Source: Isoperla grammatica (taxonomy: Eukaryota > Arthropoda > Insecta > Plecoptera > Perlodidae). Taken from it: a DNA stretch of 64,000 nt. The stretch spans positions 49,001,167 through 49,065,166 of the forward strand of contig OX246741.1 in NCBI GenBank assembly GCA_945910005.1, written 5' to 3'. Of the stretch, positions 13,582-26,879 are shown one piece after another. A program made the position numbers and the translations under genes. Position 1 is the first letter of the stretch. Every line of letters begins with the position of its first letter. The notes under the pieces were generated by a model. That model was not told where the DNA came from. It saw only the letters and a program-made list of their open reading frames with translations, and did no database searches.

Positions 13582-13984
13582 TGTACATCACATAGGCCTA
13601 TAGATACATAGCAGTAGCTCATTTAACCTTTTAACGTTATCTATATTTTGATAACATGTAAATGTGTCAACGTGTAAGTTGTCTGCTAGCATACCTAAGA
13701 TATCTTCACATATTCTTGCTTACGGTTACTTCATCACACTTATTGAATTCAAGAACAAAAGCGATCGAATGAAAAACAGAATCGTAAAAATTGCAACAAT
13801 AGCTTCTATTAAATGATGATTTTTTGTCCTTGAATTTAATAAGTATGACGAAAGTATCCATGTAATGTGGGTTTTACACGATGTGCCCCTCTTATGACTA
13901 ACAATGAATATAATAGTATTGGATAGTTTGGAAAAATTGTTTGACTGCCGACTGTTATATTAGTAGAATTCAATCCAGTAGGCC

Positions 13985-14105
13985 TATACGCTTTGTGACT
14001 GAGATGAACCTTGGATAAAACTTCAGTCAGAATTGCAGGTGACCGGTATAGAACCGGTGACCTCCCTAATAGGAGCTTATCAGGTTACCTATGAGCCAGT
14101 AAGAA
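13985..14105 (-). mobile_element. tRNA-derived SINE, family A (degraded)
   Basis: Contains an inverted B-box-like GGTATAGAACCGGTGACC near 14044 and the tail element AACTTCAGTCAGAATTGC, in the same order as the 4170 copy. Confidence 0.45.
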
Positions 14106-14490
14106 ACTCAGGATTCACGGTAACCGTGGACAAATGATGAACTGAGCCCTCAACCGACCTAATGAAAGCCTCGTCATGCATCCACGAGCAATGAGATGAA
14201 TCATCTGTATAGGCTACTACAATACAGCCCAACGTACCTCACTAATATTATGCAAACGACAGCAATGTTGTGAGTGGAGTATTTGTGCTAGTGTTAGTCA
14301 TGATGGTCTAAATGATTCACGCTGCAATGCAACACAACGATCTGTTGAACTACATATTTGAAATTACAGACATTCAATTTATCTTTTGTCTCGTTTCATA
14401 TGTGTAAATATCAAACAAACTGCATTTCATTGAACTGCTAATTATTGGTGATAATTTTCGCTGTTGACATCATCCCACGGTTCGTTGATT

Positions 14491-14660
14491 TATGTTTGTT
14501 GTTTGTTGTTTGTTGTATGTTGTTTGTTGTTTGTTGTTTGTTGTTTGTTGTTTGTTGTTTGTTGTTTGTTGTTTGTTGTTTGTTGTTTGTCGTTTGTCGT
14601 TAGTAGTTTGTCGATTGTTGTTTGTTTATTTTCGTTTGTCGTTTGTTGTTTGACGTGTTT
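14491..14660 (+). repeat. GTTTGTT heptamer array
   Basis: Tandem GTTTGTT with variants GTTTGTC and ATTGTTG toward the right end. A cysteine/leucine/valine ORF across it is only the array read in frame. Confidence 0.9.
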
Positions 14661-15234
14661 CTATAAATACAGCAATATATTCCAGATAATTACCAATGTT
14701 CATCAAAGACAATTAATGAACTAGCGTCGTTTGCGCGTTTCAAACCCACGTCCTACTCTTACATTTGACTCAAAATGCATAATATTATTACTAAGAAGTC
14801 ACAAAGAAGCTTAAGAACGTATAAACGAGAACAGCGGCTACCAGAATGCCTTACTTTAATTCGTATCTATGTGGTGACCGGTGCCGCATGCAATGAGCTT
14901 TTTCAATGTTTTGGTCTGTTTCATCCATCTCATTCATGGCTGCCCTCTTTAAGACCTGAACGCCCACCCCCGACCACTAACTGGACTCCCCTTGTGATGA
15001 CACCGGTGATGAGTGATGGACATGATTCGGCTGACGTCATACGAACTAGTTGTCAACAACGCCTTAAACAAAACCCAAAAAAAACTTTAAATTTTAAATC
15101 TTCAAACTTTTATTTAATTTTGTTATTTATTTATTTTTAATTTTTTTAAATATTAATTTTTTTTTATTTTAAATTTTTTTATTTTTAGATTTAAGATTAT
15201 TAACGACGTACTAGACACATATCATATGACATCC

Positions 15235-15440
15235 AGGGGTGTTTGGAGAAAATGTAGAAGTAGGACCTAAAAGGCAGTAAAAAGGAAGAAAGGGACAAGT
15301 AAGACGTAAATGGGAGGAAAAACGAAAGGGGAGGACGTGGACTGCCTTTCGTCTGGCTTCTCCCCCTCGACCTGTCCGGCTACGACGTAGCCGTACCAGA
15401 AGCATATGCTTCCGCCGGCATGGCTCTCATGGCCGACAAA
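15235..15440 (-). mobile_element. Dispersed retroposon family C
   Basis: Matches 44880-45060 and 63140-63320 over GGGTGTTTGGAG, GGGGAGGACGTGGACTG, CTCGACCTGTCCGGCT, AGAAGCATATGCTTCCGCC and GGCATGGCTCTC. The minus-strand frame shows a short K-P-D-E-R-Q-S-T peptide with stops nearby; no intact protein. Confidence 0.65.
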
Positions 15441-15458
15441 CCACCTTTGACAAAACGT

Positions 15459-15662
15459 GATGTACACCCCGTGACCTGCAAGTAACGAAACTGTGTTGTA
15501 CACCTCGTGACCTGCAAGTAACAACAAACTGTGATGTACATCCCATGACCTGCAAGTAACAAAACTGTGTTGTACCATTGGGTTTGACCCAATGGTTGTA
15601 CACCTCGTGACCTGCAAGTAACAACAAACTGTAGTGTACACCCCGTGACCTGCACGTAGCGC
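15459..15662 (-). repeat. Minisatellite, about 36-bp unit, five copies
   Basis: Five copies of TGTACACCCCGTGACCTGCA plus AGTAACAACAAACTG-type sequence. One junction holds an extra hairpin CCATTGGGTTTGACCCAATGG-like palindrome near 15575-15598. Three minus-strand frames are open across the array, which is typical of a repeat without stops and not evidence of a gene. Confidence 0.85.
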
Positions 15663-16071
15663 GACCCACGTTACCATGCCACGAGTGTACCTTCCGTTGT
15701 TTTAGTGAAGAGGTCTACAGTGGTGTTGATTGGCAGCGTTTAGCTGAGTTGTCTCTGATAGGTTGACTGCGCGGCTTGTCTCATTGGCTGTCTGCAGCGC
15801 ATCTCAGGCAGCATCCGACACCGCAGTATCCACCACTACCCACGCACATTGTACCAGCCGGTCACGTGTGAGCTGAATCCGACGTCCAACTATTCCACAT
15901 CTAAGATCTATCCATTATAAATATGGGAACAATTGGATTAGATTTATTAGTGTTCCAATGAATTCTGGAACGGGGCTGATATAATAATAAGTATGTTGAG
16001 TTCAATGCTACTATTTTATTCTAAGGAGCGAAAATTGAGTATTTTTATCGTATGCAACTTGTAATGAAGGT

Positions 16072-16361
16072 CTCTCACACCAAGAAGTAAGATAGTGTCA
16101 GGGGAGTCAGGTCCGCCCACAATTAGTTTCCAACTTAACAAGTGCGAATCACTAACGTTTTCCCCGATTATCTAGTACAATTCGGTTGCGTTAAGTTTTT
16201 TGACGAAAATCTGCTTGCACGTTTTCTGTGGGTTACCGTCAAAAAACTCACCGCAACCAAATTGTACAAGATAATCGGGGAAAACGTCAGTGATTCGCGC
16301 TTGTTAAGTTGGAAAGTAAATGTGGGCGGTCCTGATACTATCTAACTTCTTGCTGTGAGAG
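16072..16361. mobile_element. Large foldback (palindromic) MITE, copy 1
   Basis: The two halves are near-perfect inverted repeats of more than 100 bp. GTCCGCCCAC and GTGGGCGGTCC, CCAACTTAACAAG and CTTGTTAAGTTGG, and GTTTTCCCCGATTATCT and AGATAATCGGGGAAAAC pair across a short centre near 16230. Outer ends CTCACACCAAGAAGTAAGATAGT and its inverse close the element. A sister copy is at 28405-28745. Confidence 0.8.
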
Positions 16362-17500
16362 CCCTATATTACATTGCTTCGTACATTCAGCCACTGCGCT
16401 GACCGTGAAAATCACAATTTAGTTATAAAAAGGGTCTTCGAAACCAATTCATTCTACTCAGTCGCACTCGTATCGCAATATCGTATATATAACAAACCAC
16501 ACTTAGTTATTTCCTCCCCTCGCAAGATATACCACCCCAACAACTCTCCATTGTACGTTGAGTGATTAGTTCTCCTACTCGCCACCTTCCGCACAATGGA
16601 AACTCAATAGAGCAGTAGATGGCAGCGCCACGTGTCAGGCGCAATGATGCGCGTGAAAAGAGCGATACAATGCGATAAGAGTGATCTCTTGCGGTCAAAG
16701 GTTGAACCTGTGATTGATGGAGTTGACCGGGGATGTTGGTGTGACACTAATGTAGCATTAGTGTAGCTCTAATGTGCCACTAATGGAGTTGAGATTGAGA
16801 GGCGCGTACGAGAACAGTCATGCGCAAAGACGCGGCAACATTCGGGAAGGTTTCAAGAAATTGGGTGTTTCAAGAATGTAAACTTCTGTGTAATGATTTA
16901 GTTTGAGACTTGAGAGATATGTCGGGTTTCAAATAAGACATGGTTTTGTTTAAATATTCGTGGACGTTTTAAAACTAGTGAAGGTATTAGAGATGGATGT
17001 TCTTTTCTTGACTTTTCGTATTCATATTTATAACACAGAATAACCAAATAACCACCAAGAATACTCCACCCGTCAATAATCGTTCTGTTTACTTAAATTG
17101 TATCCTAACTCAATATGAATCAAACCACATTTTCATAAAAGTGTGTATTTATTAGCCTAATACAATTGCCAAAGCTTCCGTTTTAAACTAAAAAAGAAAA
17201 AGAAATTCAGTTGCTTTGAATGTTTTTCTCTAAACTGGAATTGGTATTCTAACGTAAAGGTAATTATATTTATACGAGACCTATAATCAGTAATACAAAT
17301 TTGGTTTGTTTTAACCTTACAAGTGTAATGTGTTGTACAAACAATTCAGATTGATATGAATACTTTGTGTAAAAATGAATTCAAATTATTGACGATTATG
17401 AAAATGTATAGTAATTTGTGTATTTACTTCATGATTTCAACATGATTTTCGAAACAATCATATCTTTACTTATTTTAGGTTTCATTTTAAAATAATATGT
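16362..17500. other. Intergenic DNA, no gene seen
   Basis: A small repeated hairpin (ACTAATGTAGCATTAGTGTAG) occurs near 16745. Nothing else was recognised. Confidence 0.5.
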
Positions 17501-17501
17501 T

Positions 17502-18093
17502 CCGTAAAACGAGGTGACTTTGGCCCACTTTTTAACACTTTTTTAATGAATTCATTTAAAATGTCCTTAAAAATGTATTTTAAAATGAAAGTTTGTTCAT
17601 CATATCATTTGCTTATCTTACTCTAACAAATTACTATGGCAAAACATATATTTCATAATTAACAGCTTAAAAAAAAATTAAAATAAAGTGAGCTAATGTC
17701 ACCTTGGATTCGAGGTGACTTTAACTCACTGTCAATTTACTATGTAGTTTCTATAATAAACCTCTCCTGGGACAATGTCACCCTATATTCAGTGCAGCAT
17801 TGCCCCATTCTTTCCTTGCTCTTTCACTATCGCCTTGTGATCAGAACTTAGACATTTTTGCGGGTTATTTAAACAATAATAAACGGTGGAATTGTTGCGA
17901 CTGTTTTATTTCAGTTTTAGTGTAAGTTTTTTGGACACAACAAAAGACTGTTTATAATGTTACAATCCATAGTAATTTATGAAACAAAAAATAATATTAT
18001 CCGACCATACAATAATTACTTGTGAATTTAATAAACAAAGTTAAAAAATAGGACAATGTCACCTCGGCGGGTCAAAGTCACCTTGTTTTACGG
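17502..18093. mobile_element. TIR element with repeated GGTGACTTT motifs
   Basis: Left end CCGTAAAACGAGGTGACTTTG and right end CAAAGTCACCTTGTTTTACGG are inverted repeats differing at one or two bases. Inside are further copies, such as GAGGTGACTTTAACTCAC (about 17712) and several AATGTCACC segments (about 17697, 17775, 18055). They look like sub-terminal binding sites. There is no long ORF, so this is a non-autonomous DNA element; superfamily not determined. Confidence 0.7.
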
Positions 18094-18552
18094 TTTTACA
18101 TTCTTCAAAGCCATTGTCGATACTTTTACATACTTTATAAAACGAAGACACAATCAATTCCTTGTTATTGTGCATCGGTCATAATATTCATTCTCATGTC
18201 TTGGTTACCAAACACAAACATTGCTTCCTTTGTATCATAGATTGAAGCTCTTGGGGCACTCCTAAAAACACCAGGAGCTCTATCTATAACATCAGATATT
18301 CAATTAATCCCCCGTCTGTGCGTGTCCGCCCATGTCACGAAGTTTTGTAACTGATCAAGCTTTTGATAATTAATTTAATCCTGCATTGATAGCGGCTGAA
18401 TGGTGCCCAAACAGGGAATGTCAAGAACTTAATTAAACTGAAAACGACGTCGACTATTTCATTTTGCCGTCACACCTGGCGCTTCCCGTGGCCGCCATTG
18501 TTCGGTGGCGTCGCAACGCTTTCATTGTGAGGCATGAATTTAATCAGAACAC

Positions 18553-18810
18553 TGCGCCAGAAAAAAAACTTAGATTAATTTGTATTATTTGTATTCTTTT
18601 AAATGTGATTTGTTGTACCATTACTAAAATAATTTTAGTAATGGTACAACAAACCACATAAAAAAAAAAAAAAATACAAATTAATCTAAGTTTTTTTTCT
18701 GTGATGTGATGTGATTTGTTGTACCATTACTAAAATAATTTAAGTAATGGTACAACAAACCACCTTTTAAAAAATACAAATACAAATTAATCTAAGTTTT
18801 TTCTGGCGCA
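18553..18810. mobile_element. Nested foldback element
   Basis: Outer ends TGCGCCAGAAAAAAA and TTTTTTCTGGCGCA are inverted repeats. They enclose ACTTAGATTAATTTGTATT and its inverse twice, plus two hairpins GTTGTACCATTACTAAAAT / ATTTTAGTAATGGTACAAC. Each hairpin arm is preceded by GTGATTT, so the core appears tandemly duplicated. Confidence 0.75.
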
Positions 18811-18814
18811 AAAT

Positions 18815-20095
18815 TAATAATTTATTTTTCTATTATTAAATTAATAATTTTTGTTTTCATTATTGAAATTGAAGTTTACGATAGCTTGTTGATCATTTTC
18901 TTTAAAAATAACACGATTTTAAAATCATGTATACAATATTTTGTAATTTATATTTTTTGTTTATAGTTTTGTATCACAGACTGTTGCCGGGTGGCAATGC
19001 ATTTGTAAAGGTGTAATAGATTTGGTTTATGTATAAACTTAACAACATCGAATGAGTAGTGACCATGCAAATTGACTTTTTAAATTCACGCCAATAGAAA
19101 CCATGTAAGTATGATTGACTTAGCTCTGTCTAGATTCCCGCAATCTGAAATTCTTGATGTAAACTTGCGGAATATAACATTTATTAGATTTTCTTATCTG
19201 CTATCCGAATTCAATAAAATACGTAATAAATTTGTATTTGTTGTCTACACCAACTCAGTTAAATAACTGTGTTTCATTTAGGCCAGTTTATTAGTGCTTC
19301 GTGCCTTCATAGTCACAGTTAACATATGAGCCCGTATCATTTCAATAAATAATAAAATACAACACGGTATATAACATAAAATACTTTGTAACATAGAATA
19401 AAAAATTGAAGAGAAATAGAACGAAAAAACAATGTAAATTGGAGAAGTTAGAAAGTTGCCAGAGGTTATCAAACAGTCTGGTCCGGGAATTGAACCCTAG
19501 ACCATCCTGCATTGGAAGCATAAAGAAGTCCACTTATCGAAGGAGTCTCATAAATATTGCGTAAAACGAACCTTTACCCTAGAATACCCCACATATTTTA
19601 AAAATTATAGACACCTACACAAATGGTATTCTAATAACAATGAAAATAAAAATGTTATTCATTTCATACAGTGACATCTGCAAAATTTGATGCCACCATT
19701 TTTAATTTGATTAATAAAGAAGCTACAACACACTTTTACCTCGTAGCTTTTCATCGTTAAAGGTAAGCATATCGCCTACAACACAAACGTCAGAATGAAA
19801 TATAATCATCGTCTTCTTCATCATCATCACAAAGTCTTCTTTCACTGTTGACAGTTTTATTCATAGTATCAAAGCTTCGTGCCGAGCCGGGGAAAGTGTT
19901 AATTTGCAGAGAAGAATAATTCGTATCACGCCCGTCGAAAAATCAAAGTTTATATTATAATATCGCTCAAAGTATAAGCTTAAGCAAAGAGAGAAGAATG
20001 GAAGAGCTTTGTCAAGAGAGAAGTATATCTTGAGCTTTCAAACTGTGAAATAAGATTAAAGAAGGAAGCCTAATATTAACTAGGGAACGTGGGGT
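18815..20095. other. Intergenic DNA, no gene seen
   Basis: AT-rich. A degraded tRNA-like B box (minus strand, about 19478-19490) is the only landmark. Confidence 0.5.
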
Positions 20096-20123
20096 AGAGA
20101 GATGGGGTAGGAGGGACGGGTGT

Positions 20124-20165
20124 GTAAGAGAGAGAGAGAGAGAGAGAGAGAGGGGGAGAGAGACG
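20124..20165. repeat. (GA)n microsatellite
   Basis: Uninterrupted GA run followed by a G-rich GA stretch. Confidence 0.9.
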
Positions 20166-20868
20166 AGGGAGAAAACTTAAATGGGAAATTCAATTATTCA
20201 CAACCCGTCGGTGATAAAGCTATTAATCAAGGCATGAAGAGTGAGAAGAGAAGAGAAGGAGGAAGGGAGATGGATGAATAAAGAAGATGAGAATTTTAAC
20301 AGGTAAAGCGTAATGCTGGAAAATTAGGGATGTGACATAACTTGATAAGTTTTACAAGATATTATGGATAGAAAAGATTATTAGAAAAAAAACAAATGTG
20401 ACAGAAAGGTTCTTTATGCAGTAAGCTTAGCTACATTGAAGATGGTTCAAAGTGAACAGTTAAAGAATACTATCTGCATCCCTGAATATCTGTGTTCGTT
20501 CCACAGTCGGGGCAAACTTTTATGAAAGTTTTTATATCCCCACACATTATCCATAAAGCTGGATTATAATAAGCTTAAACACATGAGTAATATATATATA
20601 TAAAACCATTTGATTTGAATCGATAAAAAGTCGGATTGTAGAATTCAGAGGTCACAATAATTCACCGGCTAAATGCAACTGAGAGAGATCTGAGTTCGAT
20701 TCTCAGCGGAGAAGTTTTTATAATTGTATGTTGTTAACACAGGGTTCATGTTGGGGCCAATTAAACAACAATCAATTCGAGTCAAACGTTGTATTTTAAA
20801 TAATAAGTTGCGTCGGTTTGCTGATATCTTGACCGAGAAGCGTAAAGTAACATCGAAAAGTTTGGCTT

Positions 20869-20993
<125 letters not shown>

Positions 20994-20999
20994 AGATGC

Positions 21000-23500
21000 A
21001 ATAGTTCAACATTGAACGTTGCTGGAACGCTCTCCCGGGCTGGGCCCTCTAGAGCAGATGAAGGAATACAGAGGTAAAAACGCGTAAGCCCGAGGGCTGG
21101 GGTGCTAATAAGAAATAGTGTGGAGATGAATGGGGGTAGAACCTGCTACAATGGAGTCAGTGGGAAAATGAGAAGAAAACTGAAATTGGTGCTCAGTAGA
21201 AGCGATGGGGGGCCGTCACAGTCTAGGGCTGATCCATCCAGAGCCAAGGGTCCTTAACTTATGGTTAAGTAAGGTAACGTAACTTAAAGTAACGTCAAAC
21301 GTTGAGCTTTACACAGAAGGTTACTTGCTACGAAAGACTGCAAAATGATACATTGTCGTTTCACTGCAATTGTCGTGACATTTATCTTAAAGTCGATCGA
21401 TGAAGTGAACTACCCATTCAATACAACAACTAAACTATTCAAATTAAATGGACATGAAAGAATACTTTTTTTATTCTAAATTATGAATTTCAAGAATTAT
21501 TACATGTGAGTAGCATTTAATACCGAACTTCTTGAAATTATATATTTTTTTTATTAATAAAGTATATTTAGAGTTTCTAATTTGAATAGATTTGACGTAA
21601 AATTGACACACCAACGCGAATATCTCGAAAACGGATCGCGTTCGATCATCTTTTTCAAACGAATTCATATTAGTCATGAAGTTATCTACATTTAGGACGA
21701 AAATTTGTTACAATATATTACTTTTTGAAGGTGCTACGCAAAGTTATACGATTGAAAGTGTAGGTTTTTGTTCAGTTACAATGTATAACATAGGGAATTC
21801 CAACGCATTTCAACACTCAATAAATAAAAAACTAATAGCGGTAGGTGCATATTTATTTCTACAATATTCACAAGCTTAATCTCAACTTGCAGTACATACA
21901 ATTTGAATGATTTATATTACATGTGCAGTTATCATCGATCGACTTTAACTGGAAAACGAACTCTAATTAAATTATGAAATAAAAAAAAAAAATCGAAGTC
22001 TTAACAAATACAAACATTGTTTACAGGCCTCGTGGCAATTTGTGTGGGAAGTCTGAATCAGATAAGTAGATACGCTGTAGAATTTTTCACTTCAAAAAGA
22101 TTTATTAAAAAATATGTCATGGAAAAACATAGTTCAAAAACTCATTTAAAACACGAGATTAACGCGAATCAACAATCTTCTTGATCTTGAATTTTAAATC
22201 TCTCAATACTTTACGACTTTACGCATCGATGATGAAAGAAGCAGAAGTATTTTGCTGGCGACCCCGTCAAACGACAGAAAAAGTTTGAAAGTAAGATACC
22301 GAGTTTTAACGAGTTTTTAAAAACTTTGATAAAAATATTGTAGAAAATTAAAAAGTAATTTCAGATGAACGTATAATTTTAAGTATGCAGCAAGTACTAT
22401 TTCTGTGGTATAATATAAGCTGTGGGTGATGCTTTAATTATTAAAGGTGCAATTTTGTTATGTAACTGAATGTTTTTAGATACATTTTGTCTTGTCCGAT
22501 TAAAAATACGTATATTGTTACACAAAACATGTAACTATGCATGGTACTACTAGTAGCCTATACAAATACACAGCTATAATGCACATTATTTAGAAATTCA
22601 AAGGCATGCAGAAAGAAGAAAATAATGAAGACCTATTAAATCAAAGAAGCACCTGCGTCATAGTACTATTATAGTTATATTAATATACACCAAAATATTG
22701 GAACAGTGTAAAGAATTTAAAGAAGAGCCGTCGAAAGCAATTACATTTTTTGGGGATTTTTCTTTTATGTTATAAGCACTCCATTTTAACATTACTTGGT
22801 TGAATTAAAGGTGAAGAATTGGGCACCCACGCAGGTGTTTTAGAATAATGTTAGCCAACAGATGATCATATTAGCTGTAGTAGTGTTGAATGCAGTGGCG
22901 GCTCGGCTGCATACTCTAAAATAAACCTTTCTACAGTTATGGAGCGACTCATGCATGTTTCTTTCATGTGAATAGTATTCATTTATATATGCGACTATTA
23001 GTGTATCATAGTGATTTGAACAAAACTTTTCTCATGATTAACAGTGTTATCTATTCAGTATGAACATATTTATTGATATTAATAAATTAAATATGAATTA
23101 ATAACCCTTGAATAACTTAGTCATTGTAACGAATAGCTGATTTTAATAATTATTGGCTTTGTGTTTGTTTGCTAATCGAAATGGTTCAGTTTTATCGTGT
23201 CAATGAAGACATAAATAGCAGCCCCAGTACATCAGTCAAGCCACTACTGTACCTAAAGAGTAACAATAGTAACAAATTACTTAATACACCATTGAACCAC
23301 TTAAGTAGCTACTAAATTAAGCAATAGGAGACCATAAAAGTCTTTTGAATAAGGGTGGGGTTGTGTTTTTTCACAATTGATAACGATTCTCACCCCCCGT
23401 AACTCAGAGAAAAGCCAACCCCGGCAATCCACTGAGCTCGCTCACCATCAGGCGCTAAGTGGATGAATAAAACATCAGCAAAATGCGCATCGCTGTTATT
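21000..23500. other. Intergenic DNA, no gene seen
   Basis: AT-rich DNA with short ORFs on both strands near 21471-21879, none with a recognisable motif. Confidence 0.5.
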
Positions 23501-23518
23501 ACCTCCCATATTAGCGTT

Positions 23519-23550
23519 ACACCCCCCCCCCACCCCCACCCCCACCGCCG
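23519..23550. repeat. Poly-C / CCCCA tract
   Basis: C run passing into CCCCCA repeats. Confidence 0.8.
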
Positions 23551-23854
23551 ACCCCTCTCCACAACTACCCCTCTTTAAATTTTCTCTTGAAGAGAATTTC
23601 GTTTTGAAAATTATTAGTGCCTAAAACGAAAGCTAGGGATGGGAGTAAATATGATGGGATTTTCGCACACTCGCAGTCTCATAGTCGGCGTTAATTCGAC
23701 GAAAGTGCAAATTTTATCACGATGGGTGTGAAGTTAGGGGAGGGGGAGCGGAGGGGGTGAGCGGGGATGTGGTGGGGGCGTTAGAGCAGTGACAAAAATG
23801 AAACCTTCCCATGGCGAGCGAGTCGGAGTGGGGGTATAAGAGAAATGAAAAGAG

Positions 23855-23867
23855 AAGAGAGAGAGAG

Positions 23868-23910
<43 letters not shown>
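23855..23910. repeat. (GA)n microsatellite
   Basis: About 26 GA units ending in GGGGGG. The serine/leucine ORF opposite is an artefact. Confidence 0.95.
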
Positions 23911-23914
<4 letters not shown>

Positions 23915-24187
23915 TGATTTAGCTTGAGTGACCTTTTGACAGAACCCAATGCTATTCTAGAAACTCGTTGTTGACTGAAAGAGAGTGTGAATTGAATTAC
24001 TCATCATTTAATCATTCAATAAAATCAAATGTATTAAAATATAATATAAATTCCCAATACTTTGCCCTCCCGGCAAATAGCAGATAAGGGGCCTAGGAAG
24101 GTAAAATAGTGTTAGGCAATCTGCGGAAGGGGGGGGGGGGGGACCGTTACATTATAAAGCCAATATTATTATAAAGCCATATTTGGT

Positions 24188-24370
24188 CAATGTAAGCCGT
24201 CCGCGCTTCCTCATGCGGTTGGGGCTCTGTTCCTCAGCTTATGGACTGGGTTCGAACCCCGTATGGGTTTTGGTCATTGTCCTTCATCTTCACTCTATAT
24301 CACCCCTCATCGGTTCTATTAGCGTGACTGCAATGACAGAGACGAAAAGCAACTAGAATCATCATGTTGT
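24188..24370 (+). mobile_element. tRNA-derived SINE, family B
   Basis: Has the tRNA-like B box GGGTTCGAACCCC (about 24249). Then come CATTGTCCTTCATCTTCA, CACCCCTCATCGGTTCTATTAG and a CAATGACAGAGACG segment, the tail also seen at 37810-38130. Confidence 0.6.
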
Positions 24371-24374
24371 CAAT

Positions 24375-26690
24375 ATTGTACACACTTGCTATATGAAAAA
24401 GCACACATAATTTCAAAGATTTTTTTTATTGTTATTATATTTCCTATTTCCAACTTTTTAACGTTTTGAGTTTTTTTTTAAACAAACACATAAGAGCTCG
24501 TTTTATTACGTCGCCAGGAGTGGGGATGCGAGTATCCACCCCCCTCCCCCTCCTTCCTTCATTACGCCACGGAGTGTTTTCAGAACGTTCCTTCTCTATT
24601 GGCTGGCGGATGTGAGGCGTACACAGCTTGTGAACGTAGACTATTAAAATGTAATAAACCGAACCAGAGGGTTAGGATATCTTTTGAGGAAACGAGTCAA
24701 GCGTAATGGGGTAAATTAGAAACGCGAAGAGTGACGATTTAAATAATTCATAAGTTTATTCAAATAAGTCGAAATGGATTGTAAATTATTTAACATAAAA
24801 CGTGCGAGTGTCTAATAGATGAAAATTTTCTAAAAGGAAACAATTTCTGCAGAAGAATATTAAACACAGCCACTCAGGGTTTTAGTTGCTAAATATATAC
24901 GTTTTATGTCATCTCTCAGTTTATTCGCGTTAACATAGAGTAAGTTTATTTAAATGGAAATTGTTGGAATACATTCCCGCGTGTTGAGACATAATATCTT
25001 GATATGAACGACTTGGGGAGGGGGGGGGGGGGGGGTAATTATCATCTGACGGACGGCAATTCATATTTCCATAGTTTGATTTTGAACTTTCACCCAATCA
25101 TTCACTCATAATGCTGTTCGTATTTAACAAAACTCTCAACTAAACAGCCAATTCAAGACTAGACTAAAAGCAAAAATGTCCAACCAGTAACAATTAATCA
25201 GATGCATGTCATTATTTGTTTAAGGCCTAAAAGAAATTTTGTAATTACCTCAAATAAATGTACGAATTATCACTAAGTCTTAACATTATATTCTTATAAT
25301 TCTGCCATTATATTATATAAATCAACTGAATAGGATAGACATTAAATAAATAAATAGATAAATTAATTAATCACAATACAATAAATTATTAAGAATCTAA
25401 TTTCTGTATTGACAAAAAACTATATACTAGTTACTAGTGGTAAATAGTGAAAGTAGTAATATATAAGTAATATATACTAATATTATATAAGCAATAATTT
25501 AAGTAAAGTTAACACTGTTAAAATAGCATTGTTTAGATATAAGTACTAGTTATACTTTAAGAAAGGTAAATTGTAAGAGAAGTCTACAGCTAAACATTCG
25601 CCCTTTTCCTTGAGAAATAAAGACAATTATTTTTATGATTAACTACATATATACATACACACACATTTTAATATCTACAAATAATAGTTCCTTGACATAA
25701 AACAAAAGCTCAGAATTTTCATGACTCAATTTGCTTGATTTATTTGATACACTTTACACACATAGGCAATTCTCACTGTTTGTTTTCAATGATAATGGTA
25801 ATACTGAGTAGATCAGAGGTTAAATATTTAAAACATCACATATTTCTCCTGAGTTTTCTTCAATAAAAATCAAATAAGAAAACTCGTCTAAAGGTGAGTT
25901 AATTCAGACGAGTTTACGGTCAGAGCATTAATCATTTGTTGTTAGTGTGTGACTATAACTTGACATAATTATAGTTAGTTCAACTTGACTTTTGATGATT
26001 TATAATATACACTTACCATTACTTGAGTGTTGTTCTTGTTTTTCTACACACACATTTTTTTGTGTGTGTTAGTTTTTAATATTGTCACTAAATATTATTT
26101 GAATTCAATTTCAATTTATTTTTCAATTTGACTTTTTCATGAGAGGCAGCTTCATTTAAAACAAGCCTCATGTCAGAATAATTATCTTACCTTCCTCAAG
26201 GAGTAATTTTTTTTGGACGCAATCACACATTCCGAAACAAAATTGAAACCTTATAAGTTTGGTTATTTAGAGGACAGAAAAAAATATCAAAGGTCACAAT
26301 TTGCGAGGGATAATCATAATATTCTTTAAAATAAATTTAACATCTAATTAAAATCAATTGTATCCATAAACAACTTTGCAGTGTTTTCTGTCGAGACTCT
26401 CCCAAAACTGAAATTGCCTAATGGTGAGTTGAAGACTAAACTGCAAGCGTCGGATTCGGATTCACTCTCTGAAATTAATTTAGTGACATCAATCATACTT
26501 TATTTCAAGTTCTTCCACATTTGTTTCATCTTTTATAGCTTCCTCTTCCTGTCTCTCTCATAGTCGCATCGGATGAGAGACTAAGCCAGTTGGAACTCTG
26601 TAGAAAACACGTATTTGCTTTCTGAGTGTCTACTTAAGCTATATCTTCTACTACTATTATATAAAAAGCTTTGGCCTATCTTTTGTGCTA
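24375..26690. other. Intergenic DNA with a poly-G run at 25017-25035, no gene seen
   Basis: AT-rich DNA. The ORF at 26381-26563 has no recognisable motif. Confidence 0.5.
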
Positions 26691-26714
26691 AAAGTGCGAA
26701 CACATCAACATCAG

Positions 26715-26875
26715 GGAGAGGGGGGGGGGGTTGGAGAGAGATGGGGTGAGGGGGGGGGGTTGATGGCCCGGGAATTAGCTTCAATAATACATCACAAGCG
26801 AGTGAAAATCTGGCGTCCATAACGAACAACGCTTTGACGCGTATGCCTTTAAACCCCCCCCCCCCCCCCCCACTC
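26715..26875. repeat. Three G/C homopolymer runs within 160 bp
   Basis: G runs near 26719 and 26749 and a C run near 26856-26871, separated by ordinary sequence. Confidence 0.8.
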
Positions 26876-26879
26876 ATAC

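Noticed and set aside
15267..15677. Three overlapping minus-strand ORFs of 80-136 residues
   Set aside because: They cover a 36-bp minisatellite and retroposon C in three frames; no one frame is favoured.
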